A stretch of DNA of 64,000 nucleotides from Stercorarius parasiticus (Eukaryota > Chordata > Aves > Charadriiformes > Stercorariidae), in assembly GCA_013396915.1 (NCBI GenBank), contig VWZL01002576.1:124001-188000 (forward strand), read 5' to 3'. Positions 23,283 through 36,532 of the stretch are shown one piece after another. Each line of letters begins with the position of its first letter. Position 1 is the first letter of the stretch. The notes under the pieces are model-generated. The model did no database searches. It was not told the origin of the DNA and saw only the letters and a program-made list of their open reading frames with translations. Made by a program: the position numbers and the translations under genes.

Positions 23283-24455
23283 GCTGCTGCCCCTACTCCT
23301 GTTGTGCAGGTCAGCCACAGCACCAAAATCACCATGAGGTAGGGATTACAAGGCTGCTTCTTCCCTCTGGTCCCAGTGATCCCAAAGCCACCCCCCTTCA
23401 CCCAGCTCTGAGGAAAAAGGCAGACCCCAGCTCTATTTCAGGGAGAACTATCATTTAACCACTCTATTCTATAAGCCACTGGTAGCAATCCCAATTTGGC
23501 ATACATTGGAAACTATCTATTTGATGTAGCAAATATCCACATGATACAGCAAGAGATTTGATAAGCTTTTAAATATTTTTAAAACATGGAAGAGAGCTAA
23601 GATGACAAAACTCAGGCCTTGCACAGCTCTCCCACCACAGCTGCTGAGACGCTATGGCTCTTACCAGAGCTAATAATGTCAGCAGATCTGTAGAGGCACA
23701 TTGAAGACCTGCTTCTTCCCCTGCAGACTTCATCTGCAGTTGGAGTGGGCCTAATCAATAACCCTGCAAGAGGGAGAGCGAATTTAATAGGTTCAAAGGA
23801 CTTTGTTCAAAACTCCTCTTTTTTGTACCAAGATCCCAGCTGAAAGCACCGTGCATGCCTATTTTGCTTATCACAGTTTTATAAGTTACAGAAGCCTGAG
23901 GCAGTTTTTTTCCTCCTCCCTCGTCCTCAAATGCAATGAATTCAGCCGCAGGGTTTTGCAGCATCTGATCAATATTTACTTAGCAAGACAATTTTAACAA
24001 GAACAAAAATATTCTCTCTCATGCACTGACTTTCTTTTTTTTAAACTTGTCAAGATATCTGTGTGGTTCTGAAGCAAGGCTTAAAGCCTTTAATGAGGAA
24101 AGGGATGTAACAGAGAATCTGGAATTGTTTCATTCTGAAATGCTCACAGTTGTTCAGACTACACCTCACACAGAATAGAGTTCATATTCAAAAAACATAT
24201 TTTCCTTACCAAGCTGTAAAACCATTCACACAGTGTTGAAAATTTATCTCCTGAAATAGATAGCATATTTAAACTCAAATGCTTCTTTACAAATTGCTTG
24301 TGGTAAAAATGTGATGGCAAACGGCTGCAATAGGCTACCAAAATGTCTTTTTTTCTTGGCATTTTTCTATTAGATCTCCCATATGTACATATCTAGTCCT
24401 TCAAATGCAGTCCTGCTAGATAACACTCGTTTAAACAATATAACCAATCTGTTGA

Positions 24456-24473
24456 CTATGCCGGGTGGCATAG
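24456..24473. repeat. Perfect 7-bp inverted repeat CTATGCC/GGCATAG
   Basis: CTATGCC (24456-24462) and GGCATAG (24467-24473) flank GGGT. The inner GCC-N4-GGC fits the palindromic class of AP-2 sites, but no independent evidence supports binding here. Confidence 0.65.
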
Positions 24474-27400
24474 CAGGATTTTTGTGAAGCTTGTTTTATT
24501 CTGAGGAAGGAAGCGTGCATGGCATTTGCTCAGAGCCTTATGAAAATAATCTCTGATCACAGTGATAGTAGTTTGGAAAGACAAAATAAGCTTCTTGTCA
24601 AAAGCAGTTTTTCTTGATGTTTTAAATATTCTTCATGTCAAAAGAGAGTTAATTATAGGCACATATCTTTTAACACTATGAAATTGGATTATAGTAATTT
24701 CTACCAGAAAAAAGTTGAGAAGATGTATTTAGTGGTGTTTAGTTATTGAGAAGATTATGAACTTAGAAGAATATTGCCTTTAGGTAAACTTCTTCAAATC
24801 TTGCAAAATGTTTCTTTCCCTTAGTATAAATCAGCCCCAGAAAAATGACAATACCCTATTTTCACAGTGTCTAATCTTTTTTGAGGGGTAACTGAAATAT
24901 TATAGATTCTATCCACCACTGATTTTATCCACTACTGTTATTAGAAGAGCAGTCAAGTTTTTAAAAACCAATTTTGTAATTGAGATACTATTTAAAAGGC
25001 TAAAGTTTCCCTTACTACACTGAGAAATGAAAATGCAAAACCTTATACTGCTTATAAACAAGCTCTAGGGAATTCACAGAGTCTAGAATGAGAGAAATAA
25101 ATTAAAAAGGAGTAAGTTTGACCTTGTGCATTTCTTCTTTCAATGACTGACTTTGATCTTCCCCTTTGCCCTAGTTTTTTTGGTAAACGTGGATCCGGAC
25201 AGGCTCACTGAATCAAAATGCCTTGCAATTATTAATTTGTGTGATAATTAGCATTTTGGACTCATTATTCTAAAGTATCCACAGTTCAGGGCAAACCACA
25301 AGCCTAAACTCCAAACCGGCTTCAACACTTTTTCAGAAGGGTTTCCAGAAGGGTTCCAGAGGAGATACTTATAAATGTGTCTTACATACATCAGTGCTAT
25401 GAACACTTTTCATGTCCTCTGCTCTCCAAGTTACATAGGCAAGAAAGCAGCTATTTCTGATGCTAATCTTAGAATAAAATTTTGTTTTGTAAAACAAGAT
25501 ATTTCCTAATATTTTAAATGCTTTGCGTCTTCTTGAGTTCTACAGTAGAATATTGCTCAGAAGATAATTGTGGATTCAGGAAAGTAACCTGAAACGTGGC
25601 AGAGACTAGACCAAGAGTTAGCGGTAGACCTTTCAGTGATCTGCTGAAAATCAGTTATTATTTATCAAAGGCAGTGTGGGATAGAAAATCAGCTCTGAAG
25701 TTTCACTGGACATTCTCCTACAGCTTCGGGCACCAAATAAGAGAGTGTAGCTTGGAAAATACCACAAGGTGAAACACCGGGGTTGTCCTCCGTGGTAAGG
25801 GACTAAAATGCAAAGCTTCAGTCCACAGGACTCATCCATTGGAGATGGGTTAATATAGTTTAGTTAATATATCTTTTAATGTTCCAAGAAGGTTTAGAAG
25901 AAAACAACAACAAAAAATGGATTGAGAATCAGGAGCCCACTAAACCTATGCTTAATGAATGATTGCCTCTCTCTTTTACTTCACATATTTTATCCTCAGT
26001 TGCATTACCATATCAAGACTTAACGCCCATAAAGACTCCCCAGTTACTACGTTCTGTGAAGTAGAAACCCATTCAGGATGTCGAATTTCTACAGAGGTTA
26101 TTTTCACACAATAAAGACAGACATTTAAAGTACAGCAAGTCATCTAAGCTTCTAACAAACTTCTTTTGGGCATCTGGAATCATTACCTGAAGACCAGCTT
26201 GTTTTAAATGCAAAAAGTGTTCTGCAGAATGGCAGAGGCCATCTCCACACGCACCAAGTTCATGAGGGCACGAAGCACTGAGATGTTATAGGGAAAGTAC
26301 TGAAAAAACACAAGCACCAAAGACAGAAAGCCTGCATTCCTGTAGGCATGAGAGAAGTGACTATTTAAATTGGAGTTCTTGGGAGATTGTTCTCCCTAGA
26401 GATATATTTCTTGAAGAAATTAGGGATTTGTTGAATCATGTCCTATGCTCTCAGAGTCCTGATAGGTTTTTGTACCTTATTTGTTTAAAATAAACTGTTC
26501 TGCTACACTGCTATAACAAATCTCTTTCAGAATAAGGGGATTTTTATGCAAGGTTTATTGGAACTGAAATGAAGACTTAAAGTCACAACACAACAAATCA
26601 TTTTCGTTCCTAGCATTATGTAATTAGAAAGCACGTTTCATTTCAGTTAGTTGTCATCCATCTTTTTTCCCCCTTGTTGCCCGGCCAAAGCTGAGGATGC
26701 AATATAATTGGACACATTAGTAAGTAACTGCTTGAAAATAGATTTCTGGAAAAGCTTTTAGTCCAGATTTTTCTAAAACAATGACTGCCACTGAGAGATA
26801 AAATGGGAAAACATTAGAATACAGTACTTTATTATCTGTTTTTCAGTCAGTGGTGAAAAAGGTAGAAGCCTCTCCTCTTTATTCTTTCTTTTACATAAAA
26901 CATATTCCCCGACAAGTCTGTCCATTAAAGGTCAGATATTTTTTTAGCCTTGGACACTTTAAACTTTGAAGCAAACACTAAGTCTACATTACTGTGTCCA
27001 TCACGTCAGTAATTCATGCTTACTTCCAGCAAGCTGCATTTAATCTTTCGTACTAGAAGTTCCCAGTCTCTGCCGGTGCCTGCAACACATATTCAAGCAG
27101 CCTTGTCCTGCCTGCCCATATGTAGTTACCTCTGGTGAACTCAGACAAAAGGAAAGTGGGTGAGGAAATACAGGTGTGTGGTGGGAAGAAAGCAAATGAC
27201 AGTTTGAAATTACAACACACAGTTGAAAGCTGGGAACAACCAGCAATAGGAGGTTAAGTCTTACTTTGTAAGGTGAATGAGGATGGACAGAAAAGAAAGA
27301 GGTGGGGCTTTGGCATAGGGCTTATCTGTAACTTATATCGCAATATCAATACCACAGACACACCTGCAAATCTTTTTCCTATATCTTTAAAATTTTCAAA

Positions 27401-28864
27401 GCTTTCCTGTCTATCAGCTCTTCACCCATGAGAAATATGTACTTAAAAATATGCTTATATGGCTCATCCACAGGTGGATCATTTCTCGCCTTCAATAAGT
27501 TACATACAATCTTTTGTAACTTGCATTAAAGAAGATGAGAGTGGTTTCTATTAGACCTTCCCATTATGTTAACAGTTTCTGAAATAAGTGCTAGAAATAC
27601 CAGAAAGTATACACTCACATAAATGTATCTATCTAAATACTCATGTACCCAGATATATTTACATTTCTTATAAATACAGTTTATTCCTGTAGAATGTAGA
27701 AAAAGAATGAAGGTGACACTTTCAGAAAATTCAGCCACTGTAGTAAATACTCTATCATAAGACATGTAGGCACTGAAATGACATTCAACTGTATTTTAAA
27801 TGTCTGGGGTTAAAAAATACTCTGTTAGTATGTGAAAATACTGCACTTGTCTTGTAGAAATAAGGCTATGATTTCACTATACCCAATTGGTGCTGCTACT
27901 ACATATTAAGCTATTCTATTTCTTCCAGTATAAGAAATTTTTTTAATTATTTTTTGCACTTGAGACTTTGAATTTGAAACTTCTTTTGTTCTATACCCTC
28001 CCTTCTTTCTCCTTCCCCATCTGCCTGATATACTGAACCAGATAAAAGCATTAGTTGATTCATTCTCATTAAGCAATTACCTGCCCCTCCCAGAGATTCC
28101 CAGAACAGAAAGACAATAAAACACAAGAACAAAGCAATGGAAAAAGACTAAAGCTAAAGCTTTCCCTCTCTTTCTGTCTATTGAAATAAAACATTTATTA
28201 CAGCTTTGATAGATGGCTCCATGTTTGTGGTAGTCAAAGATTGAATCTTCTTTCCTGCTACATACACCTACACCTTCAAAGAAAAGACTTAAAGCAAAGC
28301 TTAAATAGACAGAATTTTTCTGGGATAGCTTAGGGTCTGACACTTTAGTAAAATCAGGAAAAAGACATTCTAAAAAGGGAAAAAAAGACCCCACAACCAA
28401 ACCCTATCTTGCAGTTGGATGAAGAGAATAGGATTAGAAGTCCAAACTGGGGGGAGGCTGGCCACAGCCGAGGAACCAGCTGTCTGCCTGCAGCTCTGCA
28501 GAAGATTTAGTGAAATAGTGGATCATAAACAGGAGCTAACAATGTTGTACTGATAACTGCAATGGGGAGAGCAAAAACCCATCAGCTTGTGACAGAAAAG
28601 GCAGAAGAGCACATACAAGGTACAGCATTTCACACTGCGCATTAAGGGAAGTCCAGAGGAAAGCACAGAGAAGGTTTAGAGAAACATGTCCTGGGGAAAA
28701 GGAAGGCATGAGTAATGGGAGACAAAGCCTTCAGATACAACTCTTTTTTGTGTCTATGGTGGGTAGGCTGAGAGGAAGACTTTTACATTGTAGCAAGGAA
28801 AGGCGTTAGAAGAAACTATCTAAAGTTAAGCGCTAGCCTAAGTTGCATATGTAGTTTATTAAAT

Positions 28865-28940
28865 CGTCACTGTCGGAGGTCTTTAATAATAGGTCTGAGC
28901 AGGAATTCATAAAATAGGGTCTATGTAGCCTGATGCTGTA
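28865..28940 (+). repeat. Possible old CR1-like 3' fragment
   Basis: TCACTGTCGGAGGTCTTTAA followed by AATAGGTCTGAGCAGGAAT resembles the region near the 3' end of older sauropsid CR1 copies (GGAGGTCTTTAAGA, then AGGTTAGACAAAC, then TCAGGAATG). The rest is too eroded to align by eye. An alternative is chance similarity. Confidence 0.35.
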
Positions 28941-31900
28941 TGATCACAGGCTGAGAAGTACAGGTCTAAGCTGCTGGGTAGATTTCTCCATAAAGGAAAG
29001 GGCAGGTGCTGAGCAGGCCCGTGTCCTTTTGCATGTAGGTAAGTGACCAGCAGTGTGTAACTGCCTGTAAATACATCTAGAAAACAGAGGCAAACAGCAA
29101 ACTAAGATAGCTGGACTGGAGAGATATCTATCTCAAACAACATAATTACTGTTGCTGACCCTGCACTAGGACAAAAGGAATGAATTACATCAGCTCTTGA
29201 ATGGCCTTTTAACCTGGTTTTAACCAGGATTCCATGAGTAAAATTTTTATTTTGCTCTAAAAAGCTGTAAAATTGTAAATGTATTATAATAAAGTAACTA
29301 TTGAACAATGACTCTATTATAGTTGTATGTCTCCCCCAGATACTAATGTGGCAACTTTCTAACCAATAACAAAACCAGAAGGGGAAACGTACTGAAGAAA
29401 TTGGCTAGAACACAGTGAAAGACCAGAATATGAGGGTATTGCTATTATTTTTTGTTTGTTTAGAAACACTTCCATCTCCAGCTAAATTGGCCTCTGGCAA
29501 TGTCTGCACTAAGATTACCACTTGTGCAAACAGTTCTACTTTATTCTTTTGATAAGCTATTACAGTAGGAGATAGCAGTACAGACAGCTTTTGTGTGGGA
29601 GAAGCCTCACTCTCAGAATTGAATCTAATTATTTACTTATCTTTCAGTCAGATAATGTTCCGAGAGTTCATACTTGTTTGCAAAAACCGTAATTTGAGTT
29701 GTCACCTTGCTTCTAACCTATTAGTTATTATTTCTAATATTTGGAATCATTTGCCATGTGTGACTTCTAACCAGAAAGAACTGTATCAGTAGAAATATTC
29801 CTTAGTCTTGGATGCCTCACTCAGGAAAACATCAAAGACCTTTTAAGATCGGAAAATAACCAGAAAGTTCAGATTTGATTTCTTCTTGCTGGAAGAAAGT
29901 ATCAATATGAGGCCACATTTAGAGGATATTACAAAGTCAGCATGTCTACCACCCTCAAATGATACATCAAATATTAAAACTAACAACTGAGAACTGGATG
30001 GAAAAAGAATAAAAATAAAATACCCAAGACCACAGTCTCTTAATCAGACTTATATAAAACACTACATTTGAGCTCCTGACTAAATGATTCAGCTGTCAAA
30101 CTGAAAGATATCAGTACATCTGGAATCTGGCCTCATCTTTTACAGGTCAGCCACAGGATTTATTCTACTTGCTGCTGTGTTATCATGTTGAACATCTTCT
30201 ACTCACTAAATATTGACAAGCTTTGGCTTTGAGAAGCCCCTCTGGAATTTATGCAAACACAACTTTCAGCAGTTTATGGATCATTTCACTGGGATGGCAA
30301 AAATCATCCTGCTGACCCAGAATAACTATTGAGAGATGCTCAAAAAAAATGAAGCATTTGAGACTTGTGCTGATACAATTTTACATGCTGACACAATTTT
30401 ACATCCATTTGACATTATCAAAACTGTGTGTTTTCTCTAGCCTGATTGACTGAATGCTGTGCCTTTTTAAAAATAAGTCCCAGTAATAATAATATTAAAA
30501 AAATAGAACAAAACTTTAGCAAAGTTATATGCACCTGAAAACAGACTCTGTAGGAAAGTATGTATGTATGTTATGAGTTTATGAGTTCTCTGATTTTTGA
30601 CTGTCTTCCATGTTTCCTGTTTACAAAAGTCACTTTTGCTTAATGCCTGGCAAATACAAGACCTTTCTTGCTGCCTCCCACTGAGCCTGCCAGCCTGTAT
30701 AATGAGCTGCCAAGTAGGTCTAGCACCCTTTTGGAAACACCTTTCCCAAAGAGAGTTTGACAAAGAACTGCGTAGTATAGAGTTTACCAGTTCCTTAAGG
30801 GATGAGATATTCTAGTGTTTGCCAAGCCTACCTGAAATTACTTTCCCCAAGCACACTTTAATAATGAAGTAAAATCAAGCTCATTGTAATCGAATTCAAA
30901 GTAAACAAGTTCTCTTGTGCTTGGAAACAGATGCTATGAAATGAAACAGCAATAGCTATCTGCTGCTTTGGCTTAGCTTCAAGATGTTTTCTTTGGACTG
31001 TGAACTGAACTACCAGGATGATCTGCCCAGGTGTCAGAAATGGGTTCCATTCTCAGATAATTTAATTCTTTCAGGCATTCTCTTTCCATGTAAAAACCAC
31101 TGTTTGGAAGCAAAGTCTTCCTCTATCTATCTCCCATCTCCCTGGGATCTCAGGAGAGTGAATGCATCTCTAGGGAAGGAGGGTTACTCTGACTCTTTAT
31201 AATTAAATCCAGCAAGAATGTAAGATTTAACCTGTCTACTAATGAATTATCACTGTTGCACTGGTAGCACTTGATGTGCAGAGGTTTTTTGAATGCCACT
31301 TCCTGATGACAGGCCTAGAAAACTCAATTTTTAGCTGTCCAGTGTTAGACCAGTCATACAATGTACGTTTCACTCTGCCCAAGTAGTAGCCATTCAGATT
31401 TACTGCATAAAGTCCTCATCAATGTGCCATCTGTTATAGGCTGAGAACCATGTAAAACATGTTTACATTAGTGAAAACATTCATTACTAACTATTGAATG
31501 AGATGTGAAGACAATGACAAACACTGAGGAAGGTTTGTGTGTGTATTTTCTATAATTACAAAACTTAAAATGTGCTACCCAGGTTGTTTGATTTAACAGA
31601 AAATTCTGTCCTTAGTAAGTTAATATCTTCCTTCTTAGTTTAATAATAATTTCTAAAAATTCCCTAAAAATAAAAACTAGGGAAGAATTTTGCCTTTGCT
31701 GGACATATCAGACAGTGTTAGAAATATTCTTGTGGATGTCTCTATAATTCATACCTCAGTGTGGCGAAGATGTATAGTCTAATTTACCTTTGGCTTTAAG
31801 AACTCTTTCAACACCAAAGACCTCATTCACCAAGTCTTCAGTTTATACTTTTGAAATCTAATGAGTTACAAAACTGTCATGCCTTGTACTATAGTTGTCT

Positions 31901-32479
31901 AATAAACCTACAATCTAGCAAGTATAATGCAATTTAAACTACAATTTAATCTGGCTCTATTAAGCCAGCATGAATACTCTTATTAGCACCCCGAGTTTCA
32001 CCCAAGCTGGGGAGTATAGTCTTCCTCCTTCCTAGCTTTTCATGCTTTGCTCACGTGAAAACTAAAAGCAGTACAGCAAAAAATAAATACAGTGGTAAAT
32101 AAATACTACTATCCAATCTCTCTCCTACAGCTTTACCAAGTCTCCCTTCACAAGCCTAAATATTAGAAAGAAATGTCAACTTTTTTTTTTTGTAATTGAC
32201 TCCCCATCTCTCTTCCTAACTTTCATTAAACCCCTTACCTATCAGAAATAATTGGGGCAATTACTGGGCGAGTTGCAAATATATCCCTGCTGATTTTCTC
32301 AAAAGCAACCTGGCATTTAAGAAAGAAAAAAACCCCTTATTTCACAAACAGATGGAAACAAAGGAGAAAATGGAAATTCTAGACAAGATGTTCCTTCACA
32401 CCATATGCAAATTCCTTCCTGTTGCAGCTTAGTCTTGTCACTGATGCAAAGACTTAGGACAGCTATGCTCTCCTACCAT
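28941..32479. other. Non-coding DNA, no gene recognised
   Basis: Unique AT-rich sequence. The only structured piece is the 18-bp tandem duplication at 30369-30404. Small overlapping open frames on opposite strands near 30467-30815 have no recognisable domain. Confidence 0.55.
30369..30404. repeat. 18-bp tandem duplication, two copies
   Basis: GCTGATACAATTTTACAT (30369-30386) is followed directly by GCTGACACAATTTTACAT (30387-30404), with one mismatch. The copies are recent enough to be nearly identical. This is a slippage or small-duplication event with no evident function. Confidence 0.85.
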
Positions 32480-32575
32480 TATCTGTGACCAACTTCAATG
32501 TGATTTTGAGCAAACCAGTAACCCAACCACATGTCACAAACTGTTTCAACACAATTTCTTCGGTGATAGCTTAAG
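32480..32575 (+). repeat. Ancient MIR-like SINE fragment, core region
   Basis: Motifs occur in MIR order: GTGATTTTGAGCAAACCAGT, then AACCCAACCACATGTCAC, then AACTGTTTCAACA. These correspond to the family's 'GTGACCTTGGGCAAGTCACT', 'TAACCTCTCTGTGCCTC' and 'AGTTTCCTCATCT' blocks. Divergence is high, and the call is from memory of the consensus. Confidence 0.5.
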
Positions 32576-32951
32576 CACCCTGCTGCCCCCCAGCTACAGA
32601 AGGCATCTGAATTCCTGTACCACCACCTGGTGTAGTGCTGACACAGCTGCCAGAGCTCTTATTGTAGTGAATTGAAATAAAGAACTGATTTCGTTGGCGG
32701 GGGCGGGGAGGAACAAGAAAAGGAAAAATCTTTCAGCCTGACCAGTGCTACTAGGTGTGAAACCGCAGCCAAACTTGTCATTTTGGAGAAAACAGAGAAA
32801 ATAATGCTTATTTCAAAGTAGATCATAAGGTTCAGCTAAACAATATTTGTCAAATGCTTTCACATCCCCAAGGGTGACAGGTCCTATAGAATTACACCAG
32901 TTTGTGAAGCTATATGCCATAACATCATAATAGCTTATGCTATAGCACATA

Positions 32952-32967
32952 TACAGCATATGCTGTA
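32952..32967. repeat. 16-bp perfect palindrome TACAGCATATGCTGTA
   Basis: The sequence is self-complementary over 16 bases with a CATATG centre (an E-box variant). A second, imperfect dyad (ATAGC/GCTAT around TTAT) lies just upstream. No role can be assigned. Confidence 0.75.
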
Positions 32968-35040
32968 GGTACGTTACCCTGCTTGTACAAGCATCACATA
33001 GCCACACGCAAAGAGCAGTGTGCAAGGCTTGGTTGCACAGTTCAAAGCCAAGAAAAGGGACAGGTCTGTAGAGAAGAGAAGCTGGGCCCAATTTTTGTCT
33101 ATGTAGGGCAAAATCTAATAGCCTACATATGTTGTGCCCGGCTGCAACAGTTCTCTTTACAAATGCTGTTTCTAAATGTTGCGTCCTTACTTCCTGATAT
33201 GCCACAGTGAAGGGTTTAAGAAAAAGAAAAGCTTTTTCTTTTTGAATTTAAGGCAGAGATTGTCATTAAAAACAAACAGTGAAAAAGCTTTCCCTAAAAA
33301 TAGTATCTCACCTCCCACCTTCAGGTAATACTTTCCAAAGGCAACATTTTTCTTAACTCCATGATTGCAGAATGAGCTGCGTTTTATCCTGAATTATGCA
33401 CAATTGTCAATCAAAAGGCTTAAATACTTATTTTTATTTTTGCCTTGGATATAAGAGCCCAAGATATATAAGGTTAAAATCCTTTATTTCCAAAGCAAGT
33501 CTTTCCACTTTCACAGGTAGTCACTTGGGGAAGATGACACTCGTGTTCTGACAGTAAATATTTCAATATGTAGTTAGAATAGAAACATTTTCCCAGAGTA
33601 GCCATGTGGCCATATGTGAGAGTAGCAGCCTGGTCACTTAGCACTGAAATGTGGAGAAAGATTCACATTTCAGTTCCTACTTCAGTTAGTAAAAATTGAT
33701 TTGAATCCAGGACCCTCACTATTCATATATATATCTTAACACCGGGAATATAGTTTGACCATTAGTTTTCTGAACAACAATTTTGCACACCAAAAAGAAG
33801 GTTCCTCACTAAAGGAATTATATGCCGAAAATTACCCATTCTAGATCTCTGTAATATTGTGAAATTCAAAAATGTACAGTTCCTACCATGTACCAGCTTC
33901 TACATGAGATGCTTAGGCTCACTTTCCCTGGTTGGGTGTTTTAGTCCGCTCACGGCACTTTTAAAGAGTGATGAAACAATTGAGGAAAGAGGAGCAAATG
34001 ACATGATCCACGAGTAGTTTAGTAGTAGTTTTATTGATCATGTTGAAAATCCCATTCTGTTAGCAAACTTTCTTTTAAAGCATAAAAGCCATGAAAATAG
34101 TCTACTTCTGAAAAGTTATATCATTAGGGAAGAAAAACTGAAAGTAATGAATTAACTTTAAATGCTGTGGCTTTAAACTATGGAACAGCACTTAATGTGC
34201 ACAGCACTGGTAGTTTAATGCACTTACAATACTTCGTTGTAGAAAAACCAGCTAGGTAATTGCAACCTGAATTCTAGCTCTCAGCATTAGGAAATACATA
34301 AGGTTTCACAAAAGGCCTGATTCTATCTTTTTGCCTTCTCTGAAGCTTTCAAAAACACCAGTAGGATTTGGAGGTAAAGAAGAAATTCAAAAGAAGTTTC
34401 CAAAGAGAAAATATGCAGCCCAGAAGAAAACAACAATAAACTATGCATCCCTTCCTCTGAAGGCAGCTGTAGCTTTTTAAATTGTTAACTAACAGTCTGG
34501 TGAAGGAATTAACTACCTATAGTTACGATTTAATATAGAACAGAACGTCAAGCTTGAATCTATCAAATATAATCTAACCTCAATGTTATGTTAAAGACAT
34601 GGCAAGTTTCTAATATCTCTGTGGAGGTTTTCAATAAAATATAGTAATGTTAAAAAAAATGCTGTTTTGATTAGGTGTGATGCAAGGATATTTTAAATTC
34701 TTTTTTGGCTCTTGTTTCAGTCTTTGTGATTTCCCAAAAGGTGTATATATCCAGGGTCATAGCAAAAGGAATGATTTATAGTCTAAATTCTTAATTTTCC
34801 AGTTCATTACCAAGTCCTCATTTAATTTAGTTCCTTATTTTCCTGTGGCCAATGCATTATCCTTAGTGTTTTCAATTTTATATAAGTATACCATAATATC
34901 CACAGAACATTAGAAAGAAATAATTATGTGCGATCTTTCTGAAAAACAAATCATTACAAATAACCCACAGTTTCCTGATATATGAAAAGAAAAAAGATGG
35001 AAAACACACTTGATATCCATTAATCTACTAGAAAAACATA

Positions 35041-35052
35041 TCTCTCTCTCTC
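35041..35052. repeat. (TC)6 microsatellite
   Basis: Six TC units in tandem; a minor simple repeat. Confidence 0.8.
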
Positions 35053-35981
35053 CAGACAATTAAAATTATACATTTGGGGCTTTAAAGACTACTACATAAT
35101 TTCAAAAACAATCGGAGAACATTAACTTGAAATTTTAAAAATACTTTGGGATATTTTCCATTTTCTGTTTCTTAGAGTTATATTTTAAATAGAAGGAATT
35201 ATATCTAGACTCACTGCTAGCTTTCTGGATACATTAGCTTTCTTGTAATGTATATGGCATTAAACTGTATGAACATGTATTTCAAAGGGAAGGAACTGGT
35301 AAAAGAAATTCAAATAACAGTTGGGAAAATTTGACCTTTGGTTAATTTCTTCAGTACAGGGACAGCTCTTTGATGATGATACTATGCCAAGTAATATTAG
35401 AAACAAGATTATTATGAACCTAGTTATTCAACTAACTTGTCTAATTTAATACCAAGTTTCAATGAGTCCCATCACTCTCCCAAATAGCAGCCTTCTGGAC
35501 TTTCATGATATAGTGTCATGTGTGCACAGATGAAGAATGAAGTCCATACTCCAGAGCCCTATTTACTCATAGATTTGTACCCAAATCCATCGATAAATTA
35601 ATAATATTAGTCCTAAAATATTATTGATTTATAAGACTAGCTGCCTAACAAATACACAAGTAAAAGCCTTCAAAATCAATACATAAAAAGAAAAATATAT
35701 GCCACGTTTTAATTGCTGTGTTCTCTGATTAGAAAAAGGTAATTACTTATAATATTTTAAGAGATTGTTTAAAAAGCATACAGAGAAAGCAAGACACCAA
35801 CATAGATGTATCTGGACACAAATACAGTAGAAATGTTGCTAGATCAACAGAAAAATAACAGATAAGTAAGACTCCTGCTCTGCTAATACTAGTGACAAGT
35901 CTATCAAAGTGAATCTGTAATTAACTCATACCATATTTTATGCGGAAAAGGGCACTAAAAATTAGGGGGAAAAACCCTAAT

Positions 35982-36529
35982 GGAAAGATGATGGAACAGC
36001 TCGTTCTGGGCATCATCTCAAGGCATGTGGAGGAAAAGAAAGCTACCAATAGTACTCAACATGGATTCACCAAGGGGAAATCATGTCTGACTAATCTGAT
36101 AGCCCTCTGTGATGGCATGACTGGATGGATAGATGAGGGGAGGGCGGTGGATGTTGTCTACCTTGACTTCAGCAAGGCGTTCGACACGGTCTCCCATAGC
36201 ATCCTCATAGGGAAGCTTAGGAAGTGTGGGTTAGATGAAGGGACAGTAAGGTGGATAGATAACTGGTTAAAAGACAGAGCTCAGAGGGTCATGATTAGGG
36301 GCACAGAGTCTAGTTGGAGGTCAGTGACGAGTGGTGTTCCCCAGGGGTCAGTACTGGGTCCAGTCCTCTTCAATATATTCATCAATGACCTGGATGAGGG
36401 GATAGAGTGCACCCTCAGCAAGTTTGCTGATGACACAAAGCTGGGGGGGGTGGCTGACACACCAGAAGACTGTGCCACCATACAGAGAGACCTAGACAGG
36501 CTGGAGAATTGGGCGGAGAGGAACCTTAT
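35982..36529 (+). pseudogene. CR1 ORF2 reverse-transcriptase fragment
   Basis: LINE reverse transcriptase copies element RNA into DNA at the nicked target in the nucleus. This fragment begins inside the domain and shows [13 protein letters not shown], then motif A ([15 protein letters not shown], with the catalytic Asp in LDFSKAFD), motif B ([17 protein letters not shown]), and motif C ([10 protein letters not shown], with the FADD catalytic pair). It stays open up to the N at 36530. The natural N-terminus is missing; the upstream methionine at 35940 lies in flanking DNA and is not a meaningful start. The frame after the N runs out of register with the second fragment, so the N is not simply one miscalled base in an intact ORF. 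Confidence 0.93.
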
Positions 36530-36532
36530 NTA

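Larger units (their letters stand above)
19851..28864. other. Long non-coding stretch with short palindromes
   Basis: No gene was recognised. It holds an A15 run (20001-20015), a locally GC-rich patch at about 23240-23420 with a 16-bp palindrome, a 7-bp hairpin at 24456-24473, and a CAGAAGGGTTTC duplication at 25335-25360. Open frames of 60-107 codons are scattered on both strands without domains, for example 20564-20878 on + and 28077-28400 on -. Confidence 0.5.
32576..35974. other. Non-coding DNA, no gene recognised
   Basis: AT-rich unique sequence. It includes a G-rich patch near 32696-32711, a 16-bp palindrome at 32952-32967, an A/G-rich near-palindrome around AAGCTT at about 33218-33245, and a TC run at 35041-35052. 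The 130-codon frame on - (32813-33205) has no recognisable domain. Confidence 0.55.

Noticed and set aside
32813..33205. 130-codon open frame on the minus strand as a gene
   Set aside because: No recognisable domain and it spans a palindromic patch; chance remains the simplest explanation.
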